A stretch of 64,000 nucleotides of DNA from contig OX377202.1 of NCBI GenBank assembly GCA_947396885.1, positions 83,122,408 through 83,186,407 of the forward strand, in the 5' to 3' direction. Source of the stretch: Heligmosomoides polygyrus polygyrus. Taxonomy: Eukaryota; Nematoda; Chromadorea; Rhabditida; Heligmosomidae. A model generated the notes under the pieces. That model was not told the DNA's origin. It was given only the letters and a program-made list of their open reading frames with translations, and did not search any database. Every line of letters starts with the position of its first letter. Position 1 is the stretch's first letter. Below, piece after piece: positions 1 to 10,448 of the stretch. The position numbers were made by a program, and so were the translations under genes.

Positions 1-71
1 AGACCTTACGGAGTAACGCAAACATCTATATCTTTCCCTTCAATTGCAAAACAAATTTTTGCGCATTTCAG

Positions 72-3000
72 GGACCAGTTAGATGCCATGGAAGCGAGCC
101 GACCCTCTAAAAATTCCGCTCGACGAAAGCGCCAAGTGCACAAGTATAATCCTAAGTGGACCAATAACCATGTTTACTACTACTTCGACCCCAACACAGG
201 TGAGATAGGCAGTACGAGTGTGTACAGGGGGATTTCTGCTCTGCTCTAATCGAATATTTCAAGACGCGAAGGTGCCCAATGTTGTGAGAAAGGCGTTGAA
301 GTACATTTCTGCTCGAACGTGTATTGACTTCACTGAAAACACGACAGCAAGGAATCGAGTGCGAGTATTCAGCGGCTCAGGATGCTACTCAAAGCTTGGA
401 ATGCTGGGAAACGAGCAGGATTTGTCGTTGATGGGCAGTTGTGCGTCGGTGGGTCCCTTAATCTAATATTTCCTCTGCGATTCAGACAAGGTGAAGCGTT
501 CAGGTAGGCCTCGCTGCACACGAATTCATGCATGCGCTCGGAGTGCTACACATGCATTCGCGAGAGGACAGAGACAATTTTCTCAAAGTCGACGTTAGCA
601 GTGTTGATGTGGGTCACTTCAAAGCACTTCATGGAGATTTCTTTTGCTGCATTCCAGTATCGCTTCTATTGAGCCATTCACCTTAGGCAGTCATCTAAGT
701 ACTGGGATACGTAACGCCAACAAACGAAAACGTTTCTTGGAACTGTCTTTTATAGCGTCCTAATTACCGTGAAATTTTCTTATCATAACTCAAATCCTAA
801 TTTCGTTTACTGACGTGTTCTATCGATCTGGTACAAGTGATCCTCAAGGCCCATGTGAGCATCGGTATGAGCCGCCACTCAGCATCACGCACTAAGCACA
901 ACGATGCCTTAATTATAGGGCACTTCCATTTATGGACGGGTAAGATGCGGATATAGGCATAGCTTCTCCTTCGACTGTGTTCGGGAGCCAAAACAATGTT
1001 ATCAAGACGAGTATAATTAGCAAATGGTAAGTGGGATACTATAACAAACAAGTGGCTCAGTTTATTAAAGTGAAAGCGAAGTGCCCGGATGTACGACCTC
1101 GTAGTGGAAATATCAAGCACACCAGCCCCTTTCATAATATTAGGGGGGGGGCAAAAGTAATGAAACACCCCTGCCGTGTCCACATATCTCGTGGCTGGAG
1201 TCTGGTTTCGTGCTTATCGTATTTGTATGTTTGTATGCTACTTATTGAAGCCTATCTGAGAAGTTACCACTTCCGCCCTTTCCAGAAGCATGCCAAAAAC
1301 CCCAGCCTATCTCATGCCGAAACCCCAGTCTGTCTCGTGCCGAAACCCCGGTCTGACGAGTCGACCTGTGTCGTGCAAATCTCGCCCAATTCTCAACCCC
1401 GAGCAGCCTGGGCTCAATAGTCACGCAAGATGAGAAGCACGTCTTCTACCTTAACCCTGCCAAGCAGCGAGTCTGGGTGAGGCTTGGTAACCTGTTTCTT
1501 CGTTCGGCGAGATGTTCACGGCGAGAAGCACCTTTGGAGCTTTTGGGTCTGCGCCCATGGATCGGTTTACCGGAAGCTGTTTCCCAAGAGCACTACGATG
1601 AACTCCAAGACCATGGTGAACGAAATAGAAGAGATGCGCAGACGACTCGCTCTTATTCATTCGCAGCGCTTCAAGAAGGTCCTCCTCTTCCACAACGCCG
1701 CACCCCATCTGGAACAAGTAACCACGGATAAGCTTGGCCATCTGGGCTACGTTCACATGCCTCACCCACCGTATTCGCCGGACATCTCTCCATGCGACTA
1801 CCACCACTTCTTGAGCCTACGGGACTTCCTGGTCGGAAGGGACACAAAAACCCAAGGAGTCCTTGACAACCATATCGAGCAGTTGATCAACACCAGGCTC
1901 AAGCAGTTCTATAAGGATGGGATCAGGAAGTTGACTGAGCGATGGCAGCAAGGTCATTGCCCTTAATGGCAAATACATTCCTCAGCATCGTTGAGTTGTA
2001 ATTGAGTTATAAAAAGATAAAGATTTTTTTTCAATTTGTCTCATTACTTTTGCCCCCCCCCTAATATATAAGTTTATCTGAAAATATACGGATTATGCAG
2101 AATAACTCTTCACGTACAATCTTTTCGTACATTCTGGCACCCGCTCACCTTAAACAATTACAATTCTAGCTACGTCCGCAACACCTTCAACTTTCAGTCA
2201 GGCACATGTCTTGGATACATAGATTACTAAAAGTCGGTAATTATAAAACGTGCTTTTCTACACGTGGGTTATGTTGGGTGCACGCACATCCCACCGAGAA
2301 CATATCTCCCTAATTGGCAGCCGGGATATGATTTCAAAGCTCAGGAGCAACCTCCAATTGTTTACTGTATCAAACAAAAGCAACAATGCCTCCAGCCCCG
2401 GTCCGGAGTCATGGGGGGTCCAATAGGAAGGAATTCCTATCGCACTAGTTTAAAGGTGAGTCGAAGCCACGAGTCCAAAGGAGAATCGATGACATGCAGT
2501 GTTTGGTTAAGAACGAAGGAGTTAAACCAGCAGAAAACTTAGGAAAATACACCGTAATCTCTGCTGAACCACATGGCCTAGGGTCGCTCAGGCCTCCCCT
2601 GACGAAGTCGTTGAATTGATATCAGACCGGGAAGAACGAGGCAGTGCTATGTTCAATGGCTTCCACCTGAAACTCTTTGTATAGGGTAAATTAGCGTTTA
2701 AGTTGCCTACGTAAAATTTTGCAAAGGAAAAATGGCTGCAATTATGGCTGCAAGGATTTTTGCAACGTAACCGGCGCGTGGAGCGCAGTCGGCGGAGGCG
2801 CCGGCTGTCGCCTGCACCCGATACCGACACCGCTTCCTGGTTGGGACTTCCCACCCAGGCCAACCAAGCCTTCCATCCGTCCGGCGTCGGTGAGTTGGTA
2901 CTAGACTTACCTGAGAAGGAAAAAGCGCTGACTTGTTCATCGGCTGGCCACCGCAAGTCATTGTCTGGCCAAATACGCATTCAACTCGCCTCCAGGACAT

Positions 3001-6000
3001 CCCGTAAAAGTAGAATGCATGGCGATCCCAAAGGGGATTGAATAACGCCGTTCTTTATCCTCTATCCTTTAACCGCCAAAGCAGATAGAAGAAAGTGCAG
3101 CATAGGCTCAAAAAAGTGTAGGTTTTATGCGAAGGGCACGTTTCTTCCTAGAACTGCATTAAAGGACTCGCGCACATATTTCAAGAAACTCCTTTCAGCA
3201 AGGTTTAGTACCGCAGTTCGAGAAAATAGAGCCTGGCCTCTCTATCAACTACACGCCATTCGAGTATGGCAGTGTGATGCACTACGCTGCTAATCTGTGA
3301 GTTCCGATGTTCAAAAATGTTCATCTGTTGGCTCTAACACAGATAACCATTGCCATCCAAACGGGTCCGCAATATAGGAATGACGAGGGTGACTTGTTTA
3401 GGTTCACACCAAAAGGAATCTCTCTAGTTCCGATCAAAGGACGATACCTCTACACGTTGGGAACACGAGTGATTTCGTTCTACGACATCAAAATGTTAAA
3501 CGAGCATTACAAGTGCAGCGGTACGCTCCAGACGGACACTCTTTCATGCTGAATTTCAAGCCAATGATTTGAAGCCCGTTGTGCCGCTGAAGCGGCTGCA
3601 TGCATCAATGGAGGTTACCCGAACCCAAAGGACTGCTCTGTCTGCCTTTGTCCGGCTGGCTACAGCGGTAGGCTATGTGGCCAACGAGTACGTTTCTGGT
3701 AGGGTATTATTTTAGACAGTTTTACATAGGTGAAGCTGAATGAAATCTTACGTGCAGGCAAGTATATTCCATGTTTTCCTTTTCATTTTTGTGTGCAGAG
3801 TATCTAAAAAGATATATATTGCTTGAAGGACCACGCTCTCGTTTTCTTGCGGCCTCTGCGTGCATTAGCTTATTTTGAAGAGCGAAAATACAAAACCTTT
3901 GGTTTAGTTCGAAGCAAAAAACGCATTGTATGTAATCCTACTCAATCAGTATTTCAAGTTCGAGTGAAAGTTCAGCGATCCAAAATGCGAAGGTCCGTGG
4001 TATTCATATTTAAACCCGTCATCTCTTCCCCCAAGAAAATTACATTTATGCTACTGATTTGGTAATATCGGAAATGGATGGACAACTACAGGAACATGTA
4101 TAGGTATACAATCTCAATACTCAACACACGAAAAAGTGTCGCATAGGTCGCTGAATAGAATCAGCTTTAAGACTTGACCGCCGCTCTAGATAACATGATG
4201 ATAACTCGTTGTTTGTGCATTTTTAAAAAATTTTGTTTTGAACAAAGAGTTGCAACACAAAATAATATTGGTCTAAACATACGTTTGTGTGCCTTAGCTC
4301 ACTTCTGCACCTGAAAAAGAAAAACTAACAAAAACTTGTGGCATGTTTTAGTCGGCCGGGGGAGGCAAAACTAAAGACCGCTGAGCATAGGCTGCTCAGG
4401 ATGAGATTCGGCTAGAATTAGGATTCATTTCTTATATTATTTTTTATCGGATGGCTTGAAAAAACGCCTGATTGCTTCGGATCCCTACGCATTACTCTAT
4501 CACACATTAGCAGTGTGTTTGGAGGAAGGAACAAAGTCGGTAAGAGGTTCGATTGCGAGCATAGCCGCGAATCAGTCGTTGGTGTGTGGTTATGTTCTCT
4601 CAAGAAAGATTACTTTTGCTCTTGCATGTGCATGGATAATCTTCAGATGAGTTAATTACAGTATTTACATTTCCAACGATCGCCAAATTATGGACATCGG
4701 ATGCTCGATTTTATCATCATTGGACCAATGGACGCGGCTCATATTCGTATACTTACATTCCCTTGTGTTGATCTTATTCTTCTTCCACTCCATATTCTCC
4801 TCGGGTCAACGGAGATAATTACAGAATACCCGCAAAATATAATCAGGAAAACACATAGAGGGGTAGCGTTAAGCTGTTGTGCACCCAACTACATAAAAGG
4901 GTGGATCCATTGCCAAGGTAAGACAAAGCATTGAAGAGGAAGAGAAAGGAAGATGGAGATGATGACGAAGAATACCCAAACAATACAATAGATGCCATGA
5001 TACCTGGTACGATTTCATACGGTCGCGAGTTGGAGGAATATCAAGATATTGAGTTGCACGGGTAGGCGTTTTACGGGTAGGATCAGCATTTGGCTGAGGA
5101 TCGGCTGGTCCTAGAAAAACCATGTCAGCTGGTATTCTTGCAGGTTTTACGAAACGTGACTCATTACCGTGTAGAATGCCAAATCGTAGGTGGAGGCTTC
5201 TGGAGCCTGTTCGGTCATAGATTATTTCAGCAGCCCTAAATACTACTCTGTACCAGACTTTGCATGACAGCCAGCTCCTCAAGAACATCTAATAAATAGT
5301 ATCGGAATTCCTCCGTTTTTTTCCTTAGAAGTTAAGGATCTAACTACCGAATTGCCCAACGGTAGAATTCCGCGTTAGTAACATTTTGCCATGATGGTGG
5401 AGTAGCGGGAGGTAAGAAATCTTGTGTGAACTCCAAATATATAAACATATAAGGCTTCAGTCTCGGCCAGCCTAACAAAGTCATTTACCCTCCGCCCCAA
5501 CCCCTCTCCCAAGGACTTGGCGAAGTGGCAGCGGACTACCCTAGGAAAGAGAAAGCTGCTGTTCATCGCCTGATCACGCAATCCAATTTATCGCTCCTTT
5601 GTTCTTTTTTCCTCTCTGAACGATGTCCAGCATCCAGTATCCACGTCTTTTGGCTTGATGTACACCTCTGCAGAAAGCGTAATGTGTACATAAGATTTCA
5701 CGAATCGTCGTTGGCGTTCTTGCTTTCTTCCATCGCTTTCATTTATAAGTCTGTCTAAAAACTGTCTGGGAGAAAAGATACCGTTCCAAGTGGTTGAGAA
5801 CATATGATCAGAAGCCTTCGCAAAAATTGATGGCGTAGATGACAAAGAGGTTAATTAACGTTGAAATCTGTGCTTCTATCTCTTTTTAGCCGATGACCCT
5901 GAGGTAACCGTAGGCCTCTTTTTTAGCCCGCAGGCTGCGGCGAGTATCTATATGCCGCAGCTAAATGGCAGTCGAAGACATACACGTTCGGAGATACGAT

Positions 6001-8121
6001 GAGCAACGAACTGCGGGAGGACGAGACAATGTGTAATCACTGGATAAAGGTGCTCAGCCTACACCCAGTAATTTGCAAGTTTCTCTTCTTTCTACAGGTA
6101 CATCTATTTTTTCATTTCAGGCTCCTAAGGGCAGGAAGGTGCAGATAAATGTGACTGCCATGCGAAATGTCCCCTGTGGACTTGGATGCAAGCCGAGCTC
6201 CATTGAACCGAAAGTGTTTGCGAACGCAGCCATTACAAACCCGAGGTTAGATACGGCTTTGTGGTTTTGCTATAAGAGATTTTATTTTGTGATTGTGACC
6301 GACTTTGTGATGTCGTTATACTAGTAAGTTTTTGAGGAAATAGAATAGCAAGAATGAGAGAACGGTAAAAATAATTGGTACATGTTGCTGAGTGGCAGCC
6401 AAAAAGTGACAGTATCAAAAAAGTGTTCATATAATGGTCACTGACGCTAGGGCTGTATATGAAGTGCATAAGAATATTCTTCTAATCTCCCCTCATTATA
6501 ATTTTGCCTGCTGCCACTGTATCTCCAGGCTCTGGCTCGAACTTCACCCCTTCCTTGGCCCACGAAACCTTTCATATCCCAAGGGTCTTTAATCAGTGCT
6601 AGACTTGTCTGGGAAGGTTAATACGCTGATTTCTCCATTGCCTGATAATTACCAGTTTTTCCGAATGCCAAATAGGCACTTAAATTGCCTCCATGGCTCA
6701 CGATTCTCGTAGTAGAAGGAGAATGGCGCACCTCGAAAGGGATAGATAAGCGTCGTCCTTTATTCTAATCGTTAGTATCAAAATTTGTATAATGACAAGA
6801 CTGGATTTCTCTGTGCCATCATAATGAGAAGTCTTCAGAACTGAAAAAAGAGACTTGAACCATTTTCACATCAGATTGGACATTTTTCAACTCGAATTGG
6901 ACACTTTTGAAATCAAATTGGACACCTTTCACGTCAAATTGGGCACTTTTCCGTTAAATTGGACACTCTTCTAAGCTAGCCTAAGACTTTTGAAATCGAG
7001 GCAAACTTTCCAAAATGGAATGACCTTTAGGCAAGTTATAGATCCAGTAAAATAGTTAGAATAATTTTGTGTTCCAGAATAATTTGGTAGAACTTTCTTT
7101 GAAGTTTTTTAGTTCAGCTGCCTCAACAGGTGCAATAATTTTATTTAAAAAAAAACTTCAGAAAAAAAACTAAAAAAATCTAAGTCTCTCTTGAAGCGTA
7201 ACAAAGCAGCCATCATGTAGTGCACTAAAAGACTGGATCGCGCCATGCACTGGACAAACGACTCGCAATGTTTATTTGATTGATAGCGTAAATATTGCTC
7301 AAATAAATAAATGTAAATATGCAGCAAGAAACTTAGGATTTGTGTGTTTTTTTACAGTTGTTTATCTTGCACCGCCTGCATGTGTGAAAGTGCATGCAAA
7401 CAGAAATTTTGCTATCAATCGAATAAAAATCGCGAAGTTTCGGATGGGGGCTTGGCGCAATCTCTGCTCTGGCAATATAAAATGGACGCCTTCCTGCTCT
7501 TCAAAAAATCATCGTTTTTCCTTTGAATTTTTTTTATAAATTTTAAACTATGTGTTCTGCTATTGGGCTAAGTAAATTAAAACTTCAAAAAAAAAGTATA
7601 ATAAAAACGGTTTGTCTGAAAGGAGGTGGCGAAACAAACCATTGAGTTTTGATATTATTTCTCCATAAATCTCAAGAAAGTTATACCAAAGTTTTGGAAG
7701 GTCTCTGGCTTAATGTAGAGGAAACTCATTTTGGTTTGAAAGGGTTCGCTTTGATTTCAAAGGTATTAGACTATTATAAGAGTGCCCAATTTGACGTGAA
7801 AAGTGTTCAATTTGATGTGAAAAGCGTCGAGTTTGATTTGAAGAGTGTCTAATTTGGTTTGAAAACGTCCAATTTGATTCGAAAAGTGTCCAATTCGAAA
7901 AGGAAGTGGTATATATCTGTGTGCGCAAATGAAGATCTGCGTGGAAATCAATTAATCTTAAAGTCAGCGCATTCTATCGTTTCCATTCTTATGCTTTCTT
8001 TAGGATGTGCTGCCCATCGCATATGAACAAGGTTCTCACAAGCGCGCTCAATCCTATGCCCGTAATCTCCTACAACGCGAAGGGAACGTCTACCTTCACC
8101 ATTAAGTACAGATTTGTGTGA
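72..8121 (+). CDS. Astacin-family (M12A) zinc metalloprotease, 5' end outside window
   Basis: Secreted zinc endopeptidase with EGF-like and CUB domains; the first exons (signal peptide, most of the propeptide) lie upstream. Proposed exons: 72-199, 264-448, 504-608, 3199-3296, 3402-3520, 3575-3687, 5927-6049, 6121-6245, 8004-8121; all junction phases agree and give about 370 residues. Exon 1 holds a furin-like ARRKRQ site before the mature N-terminus. Exon 3 encodes [11 protein letters not shown], the HExxHxxGxxH zinc site (519-551), followed by [10 protein letters not shown]. Exon 4 gives the Met-turn YGSVMHY. Exon 5 ends in the conserved astacin C-terminus ([13 protein letters not shown]). 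Exon 6 is a Cys-rich EGF module (CINGG...[15 protein letters not shown]). Exons 7-9 form a CUB domain ending TIKYRFV-stop. All catalytic landmarks are intact, so it is probably active. In hookworms this architecture is typical of secreted larval or intestinal proteases (family knowledge). The end of exon 3 is the least certain junction. Confidence 0.88.
609..1139. other. Astacin intron sequence, nothing recognised
   Basis: First part of the long intron between the catalytic-site exon and the Met-turn exon. I see no exon-like reading frame or repeat of known type before the mariner. Confidence 0.5.
1140..2064 (+). mobile_element. Internally deleted mariner-like transposon (copy A)
   Basis: The element is 925 bp, starts TTAGGGGGGGGGCAAAAGTAA, ends with the inverted form of the same sequence (one mismatch over about 28 bp), and is flanked by TA on both sides, as expected for Tc1/mariner insertion. 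It is about 350 bp shorter than a full mariner; the part coding for the DNA-binding N-terminus is missing. It lies in an intron of the astacin gene, same strand. A related copy is at 61168-62068. Confidence 0.85.
1430..1966 (+). pseudogene. Mariner transposase remnant, C-terminal two thirds
   Basis: Reading starts with the first catalytic block ([16 protein letters not shown], 1430-1480), then shifts frame into a 160-residue stretch containing LLFHNAAPH and [16 protein letters not shown] (1763-1812). The second catalytic Asp (HDNA in active copies) is Asn here, and there is at least one frameshift, so this copy cannot encode an active transposase. The final D of the DD34D triad survives in the SPCDYH block. 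Confidence 0.8.
2065..2700. other. Intron sequence without recognised features
   Basis: Between the mariner and the first SINE. No convincing exon, RNA gene or repeat structure was seen. Confidence 0.4.
2765..3062 (+). mobile_element. tRNA-derived SINE, family 1 (copy 1)
   Basis: Pol III-type A box (GGAGCGCAGTCGG, 2780-2792), a degenerate B box near 2838, then a body shared with copies at 6505-6770, 43765-44070 and 54548-54840. The body includes the phrases CTTCCATCC.TCCGG.GTCGGTGA, TGTTCATCGGCTGGCCACCG and AAGTAGAATGC, and it ends in a TTTATCCTTT tail. It sits in the long astacin intron. Confidence 0.75.
3688..5926. other. Astacin intron between the EGF and CUB exons
   Basis: AT-rich 2.2-kb intron. 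Apart from the minus-strand frame at 5003-5288, I see nothing that resembles an exon, RNA gene or mobile element. Confidence 0.45.
5003..5288 (-). CDS. Unassigned exon-like reading frame inside an astacin intron
   Basis: An open frame of about 95 residues reads, on the minus strand, through [29 protein letters not shown] and [15 protein letters not shown] and meets a plausible donor (CAG|GTATCA) at its end. Its composition is protein-like but I recognise no family. It could be an exon of a nested gene or a fragment of a mobile element. Confidence 0.25.
6505..6770 (+). mobile_element. tRNA-derived SINE, family 1 (copy 2, diverged)
   Basis: Carries a B-box-like GGCTCGAACTTCACC (6531-6545), the family phrase CTAGACTTGTCTGGGAAGG, and a tail with GTAGAAGGAGAATGGCGCA and GATAGATAAGCGTCGTCCTTTATTC. 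It is more diverged than the other copies. It lies in the last astacin intron. Confidence 0.6.
6870..7905. repeat. Fold-back repeat with inverted 21-bp minisatellites
   Basis: Arms at about 6880-7020 and 7730-7900 are inverted copies of each other. Each arm contains 5-6 units of a roughly 21-bp repeat (AAATTGGACACTTTTCA type), followed by the same unique piece (ACTTTTGAAATC...CCAAAATG). The 0.7-kb AT-rich centre has no clear coding capacity. A fragment of the same family (GATTGTACACTCTTCTAAGCC) occurs at 36325-36400. It is probably a fold-back DNA transposon, lying in the last astacin intron. Confidence 0.55.
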
Positions 8122-8178
8122 ATCGTTAATAACTTGTTATTTACTTTTTCTTTTGTTATCTTGTTGTATAGCGCAAAG

Positions 8179-8184
8179 AATAAA
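8179..8184 (+). promoter_or_regulatory. Polyadenylation signal of the astacin gene
   Basis: AATAAA lies 58 bp after the stop codon of the astacin gene, in an otherwise AT-rich 3' UTR. Confidence 0.6.
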
Positions 8185-8679
8185 GGTTTTCCCAGTTCGT
8201 ACTTGCTTTAACTGTCGAAACCTGGTTCAAATTTGCTTCTGGAGACATATCGTATGTACGTAGAGAGCGCAAACGACGACTGAAATCAGGTTTGACGCTG
8301 CCTCTATGGCCTATCTCGTGACAATAACTTGCGCATTACTTCTGTTGACGAAGCGACATTATCCATGGCCGCGACTTCGAAACGAGGAATATAAAACGGT
8401 CGAACGATCCCTGCTTCAACCGAAACGGATTACAGCGGCTTTTTAACACCTATGTACTCACATGTGCGCTAACTCGATCCGTTGAGGACCGCAAGCCCAG
8501 ACCCGCGGCTATGGAAATGTTCCTTAGGACACCTTTCCCTACCGTAGCCCCCCGCAGGATTCAAATTATGAGTTGGCGTTGTGATATGAAAACATAGGCC
8601 CCTGCTGGAAGCTCAGAATGATGGCTCGATTTTCGTGGTCACCCTTGCTTCAGTTGCGTTAGCCCGAGTTTATACTTGC

Positions 8680-8800
8680 CCCACTGCGCTGCGCGGCACT
8701 ATACTCGGAATCAGGGTCAAGCTTGAGGTTCGGGAATCGAAGGGGGGGGGGGGTCGTACTGCGGCCTCGTCTGGAGGGGGGGGGGGTCGTACTCTCTCGG
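8680..8800 (+). repeat. Dispersed repeat with G12 and G11 tracts
   Basis: The phrase TCGGAATCAGGGTCAAGCTTG, then G12 (8742-8753) and G11 (8776-8786), each followed by GTCGTAC. The same arrangement is found inverted at about 20650-20790. Confidence 0.5.
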
Positions 8801-8874
8801 TTTTGGCAGAGGACTCTCTCCAAATTCATGTGTTTAGATGATGTTTGCATCTATTAATAAGTTGTTTTTTCCAG

Positions 8875-8926
8875 GTGTGACTACGACAATGCGGAGATTT
8901 ACAAGCACTTGCGTTTCCTGGAGTAA
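8875..8926 (+). CDS. Possible alternative terminal exon of the astacin gene
   Basis: A strong acceptor (TTTTTTCCAG) precedes 52 bp that read CDYDNAEIYKHLRFLE then TAA, with AATAAA at 8981-8986. The exon starts in the same phase as exon 9 of the astacin gene, so exon 8 (ending in a split AGG codon) could splice here instead and replace the last CUB strands. It could also be the last exon of another gene, or chance: one of the degenerate satellite monomers starts just downstream. No known domain is recognised. Confidence 0.35.
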
Positions 8927-8929
8927 AAA

Positions 8930-9520
8930 AATAGGATTGAATATCAAAAAAATTTTAATGCGGATTACTGTGCAGTGAAAAATAAAGATTTCCTGTCCGC
9001 AGATTTATGGTCAATGAGAGATTTTCATTTTTTCAGATTTTCCCAGGACGTCATGGAAACGGTAGTTTTTTGCCTGATGAGCGACATCTACTTCCAGAAT
9101 TGCACTCTATAAAATTTCAAGTGTTAATTACTGAGGACGACCTAAGTGCTTTCCCTACAAGAGTTTTGAAGCGCTCTTCGAGTCGATGATGGAATGGCAA
9201 CCGAAGAACGGACTTGCTTGAAAAGTAATTTCTCTCCTGCAGGAAACAGCATCAGAAGATGAAATCGCACCCTATAAAATTTTAAGCCCGTTGGACACAC
9301 GGTGATAAAACTATGTTTCTCTGAAACGATATTCTATATGATCAGACGTCTCGGTTTACCGAAAAGATATCGACACACTAATCACATGGAACACGTTACT
9401 TTTAGAACCTGCCTTTTAAATCATAGAAAACACATCTACTAAAGCTTTATGAATTTTCCAGGAGCCCCAAAAAATCTCCGTGTTACGGCAGTTTAATGCG
9501 GCCACTGCGTTCTCTGACAT
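8930..9520 (+). repeat. Divergent ~168-bp satellite array, left part
   Basis: The core TATAAAATTTTAAG recurs at about 8940, 9108, 9273 and (degenerate) 9447. The next good copy is at 19902, which is 341 bp (two periods) after 9273 once the inserted LTR element and its duplicated target are removed. Flanking words such as GAATTGCA and GATGATGGAATGGCAACCG also recur. Confidence 0.5.
9516..9520 (+). repeat. Target-site duplication (GACAT), left
   Basis: GACAT directly abuts the LTR here and again at 19804-19808 on the other side of the element. Confidence 0.85.
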
Positions 9521-9663
9521 TGTGCGGTTCAGTGGATTTGTGCGAATGCGTAACAAAATAGAGAGAAGGGAGGAACGTGTTTTTCTCTTGGTAGGCAGTA
9601 AGGTGAGTGGGTATGGTGGGTTGGAGACAGGCCCCGCCCCTGCCGTCGTCGTTGGCGGCGACA
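9521..9663 (-). repeat. 3' LTR (143 bp)
   Basis: Identical to 19661-19803. In the element's orientation it starts TGTCGCC and ends GCACA (TG...CA termini). No TATA box is obvious in it. 143 bp is short for a BEL/Pao LTR. Confidence 0.9.
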
Positions 9664-9814
9664 CTGCCAGCGCGACGACAAAACAAGGACATGATACAAT
9701 ACACACTTGGTAATACATACAGAAATAAATATGTGATCATGTCCTCGGGCGGTGACGCTGGTCGGCTGCTGCGGCGGCTGCTTGATCGTTGCTGGATGGC
9801 GTCGGCGTGGCAGT

Positions 9815-9965
9815 GGCAGGACGGCGACGGCGTGACAGTGGCAGGACGACGAGGCAGCCGGCGGTGGAAGTGGCAGTGGCAGGAACGGCAAGACGGCGGC
9901 GAGGCAGTGGCAGGACGGCGAGACGGCGGCGAGGCAGTGGCAGGACGGCGAGACGGCGGCGAGAG
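9815..9965. repeat. GC-rich ~30-bp minisatellite in the element's 3' region
   Basis: GAGGCAGTGGCAGGACGGCG-type units with a 30-bp period; two perfect copies (9901-9930 and 9931-9960) and several degraded ones before them. It directly follows the stop of the zinc-knuckle ORF. Long open frames over it on both strands come from its period being a multiple of three. Confidence 0.75.
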
Positions 9966-9979
9966 GCGACGAAGAGACC

Positions 9980-10402
9980 TCAGAATCGAGGTCGCTTCGC
10001 TGGTATAAACGGCTTCCTGTGAGTGCAAAGTAGGGCGTTGTGGTCCAGACCACAACTCCCACACTTCACATCACAGTCGTCCGCATGGGCCTTTTTCAGG
10101 CACCGCAGGCAGAGCTGCAGTCGCGATGCCTGCACCGTTCTTGACACGGTGTCAGGATATCGCGTGCACCGCGCCGTGTGATGGCTGTCGCGGTTCTCCT
10201 CAAACGTGCAGAAGGCACAGGACGAGCGCGGTGCACTGCGCTCCAGCTGTATTTTCATACCAGCTGAGAGCGCTTCCATCATGGTCTGCATCTTGTCCAC
10301 CGCATCTTGCATCGCATCGAGCTTTGGGCCGACGTAGTGGAGAATGGTGGCCGCATCACAGGCGTCGATGTCTGCAGTCTGCTTGTCCGACGAGAGCGAC
10401 AT
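9980..10402 (-). CDS. Accessory nucleocapsid-like protein with three zinc knuckles
   Basis: 140-residue ORF lying inside the LTR element between env and the 3' LTR. The N-terminal part (25-50) has a short heptad-like helix (LDAMQDAVDKMQTMMEALS). The rest carries three Cys/His knuckles: C62-x2-C-x8-H-x4-C79, C98-x2-C-x4-H-x3-C110 and C114-x2-C-x3-H-x4-C126. The C-terminus is basic (KPFIPAKRPRF). The spacing resembles the nucleocapsid part of BEL gag, including this element's own gag (401-463), but the sequence is clearly different. RNA binding is inferred. A CCAAT-TATA arrangement sits just upstream, so it may be expressed separately. It could be a captured gag fragment of another element or a dedicated accessory gene. 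I know of no described BEL/Pao gene of this kind, but have not searched. Confidence 0.7.
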   Translation of the reverse strand: MSLSSDKQTADIDACDAATILHYVGPKLDAMQDAVDKMQTMMEALSAGMKIQLERSAPRSSCAFCTFEENRDSHHTARCTRYPDTVSRTVQASRLQLCLRCLKKAHADDCDVKCGSCGLDHNALLCTHRKPFIPAKRPRF

Positions 10403-10432
10403 CTTGAAGATGCAATGCTGAGACTTCTGCGG

Positions 10433-10448
10433 CTTTTATACGCATTGG
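10433..10448 (-). promoter_or_regulatory. CCAAT plus TATA core promoter of the accessory ORF
   Basis: On the minus strand CCAAT (10448-10444) is followed by TATAAAAG (10440-10433), about 30 bp before the ATG at 10402. An 18-bp purine-rich run (complement of 10453-10470) lies immediately upstream. Spacing fits a Pol II start close to the ATG. Confidence 0.5.

Noticed and set aside
9483..10064. Long minus-strand ORFs of 177-193 codons with Pro/Ser/His repeats
   Set aside because: They run through the LTR and the 30-bp minisatellite; repeat length divisible by three keeps frames open. No start context or similarity.
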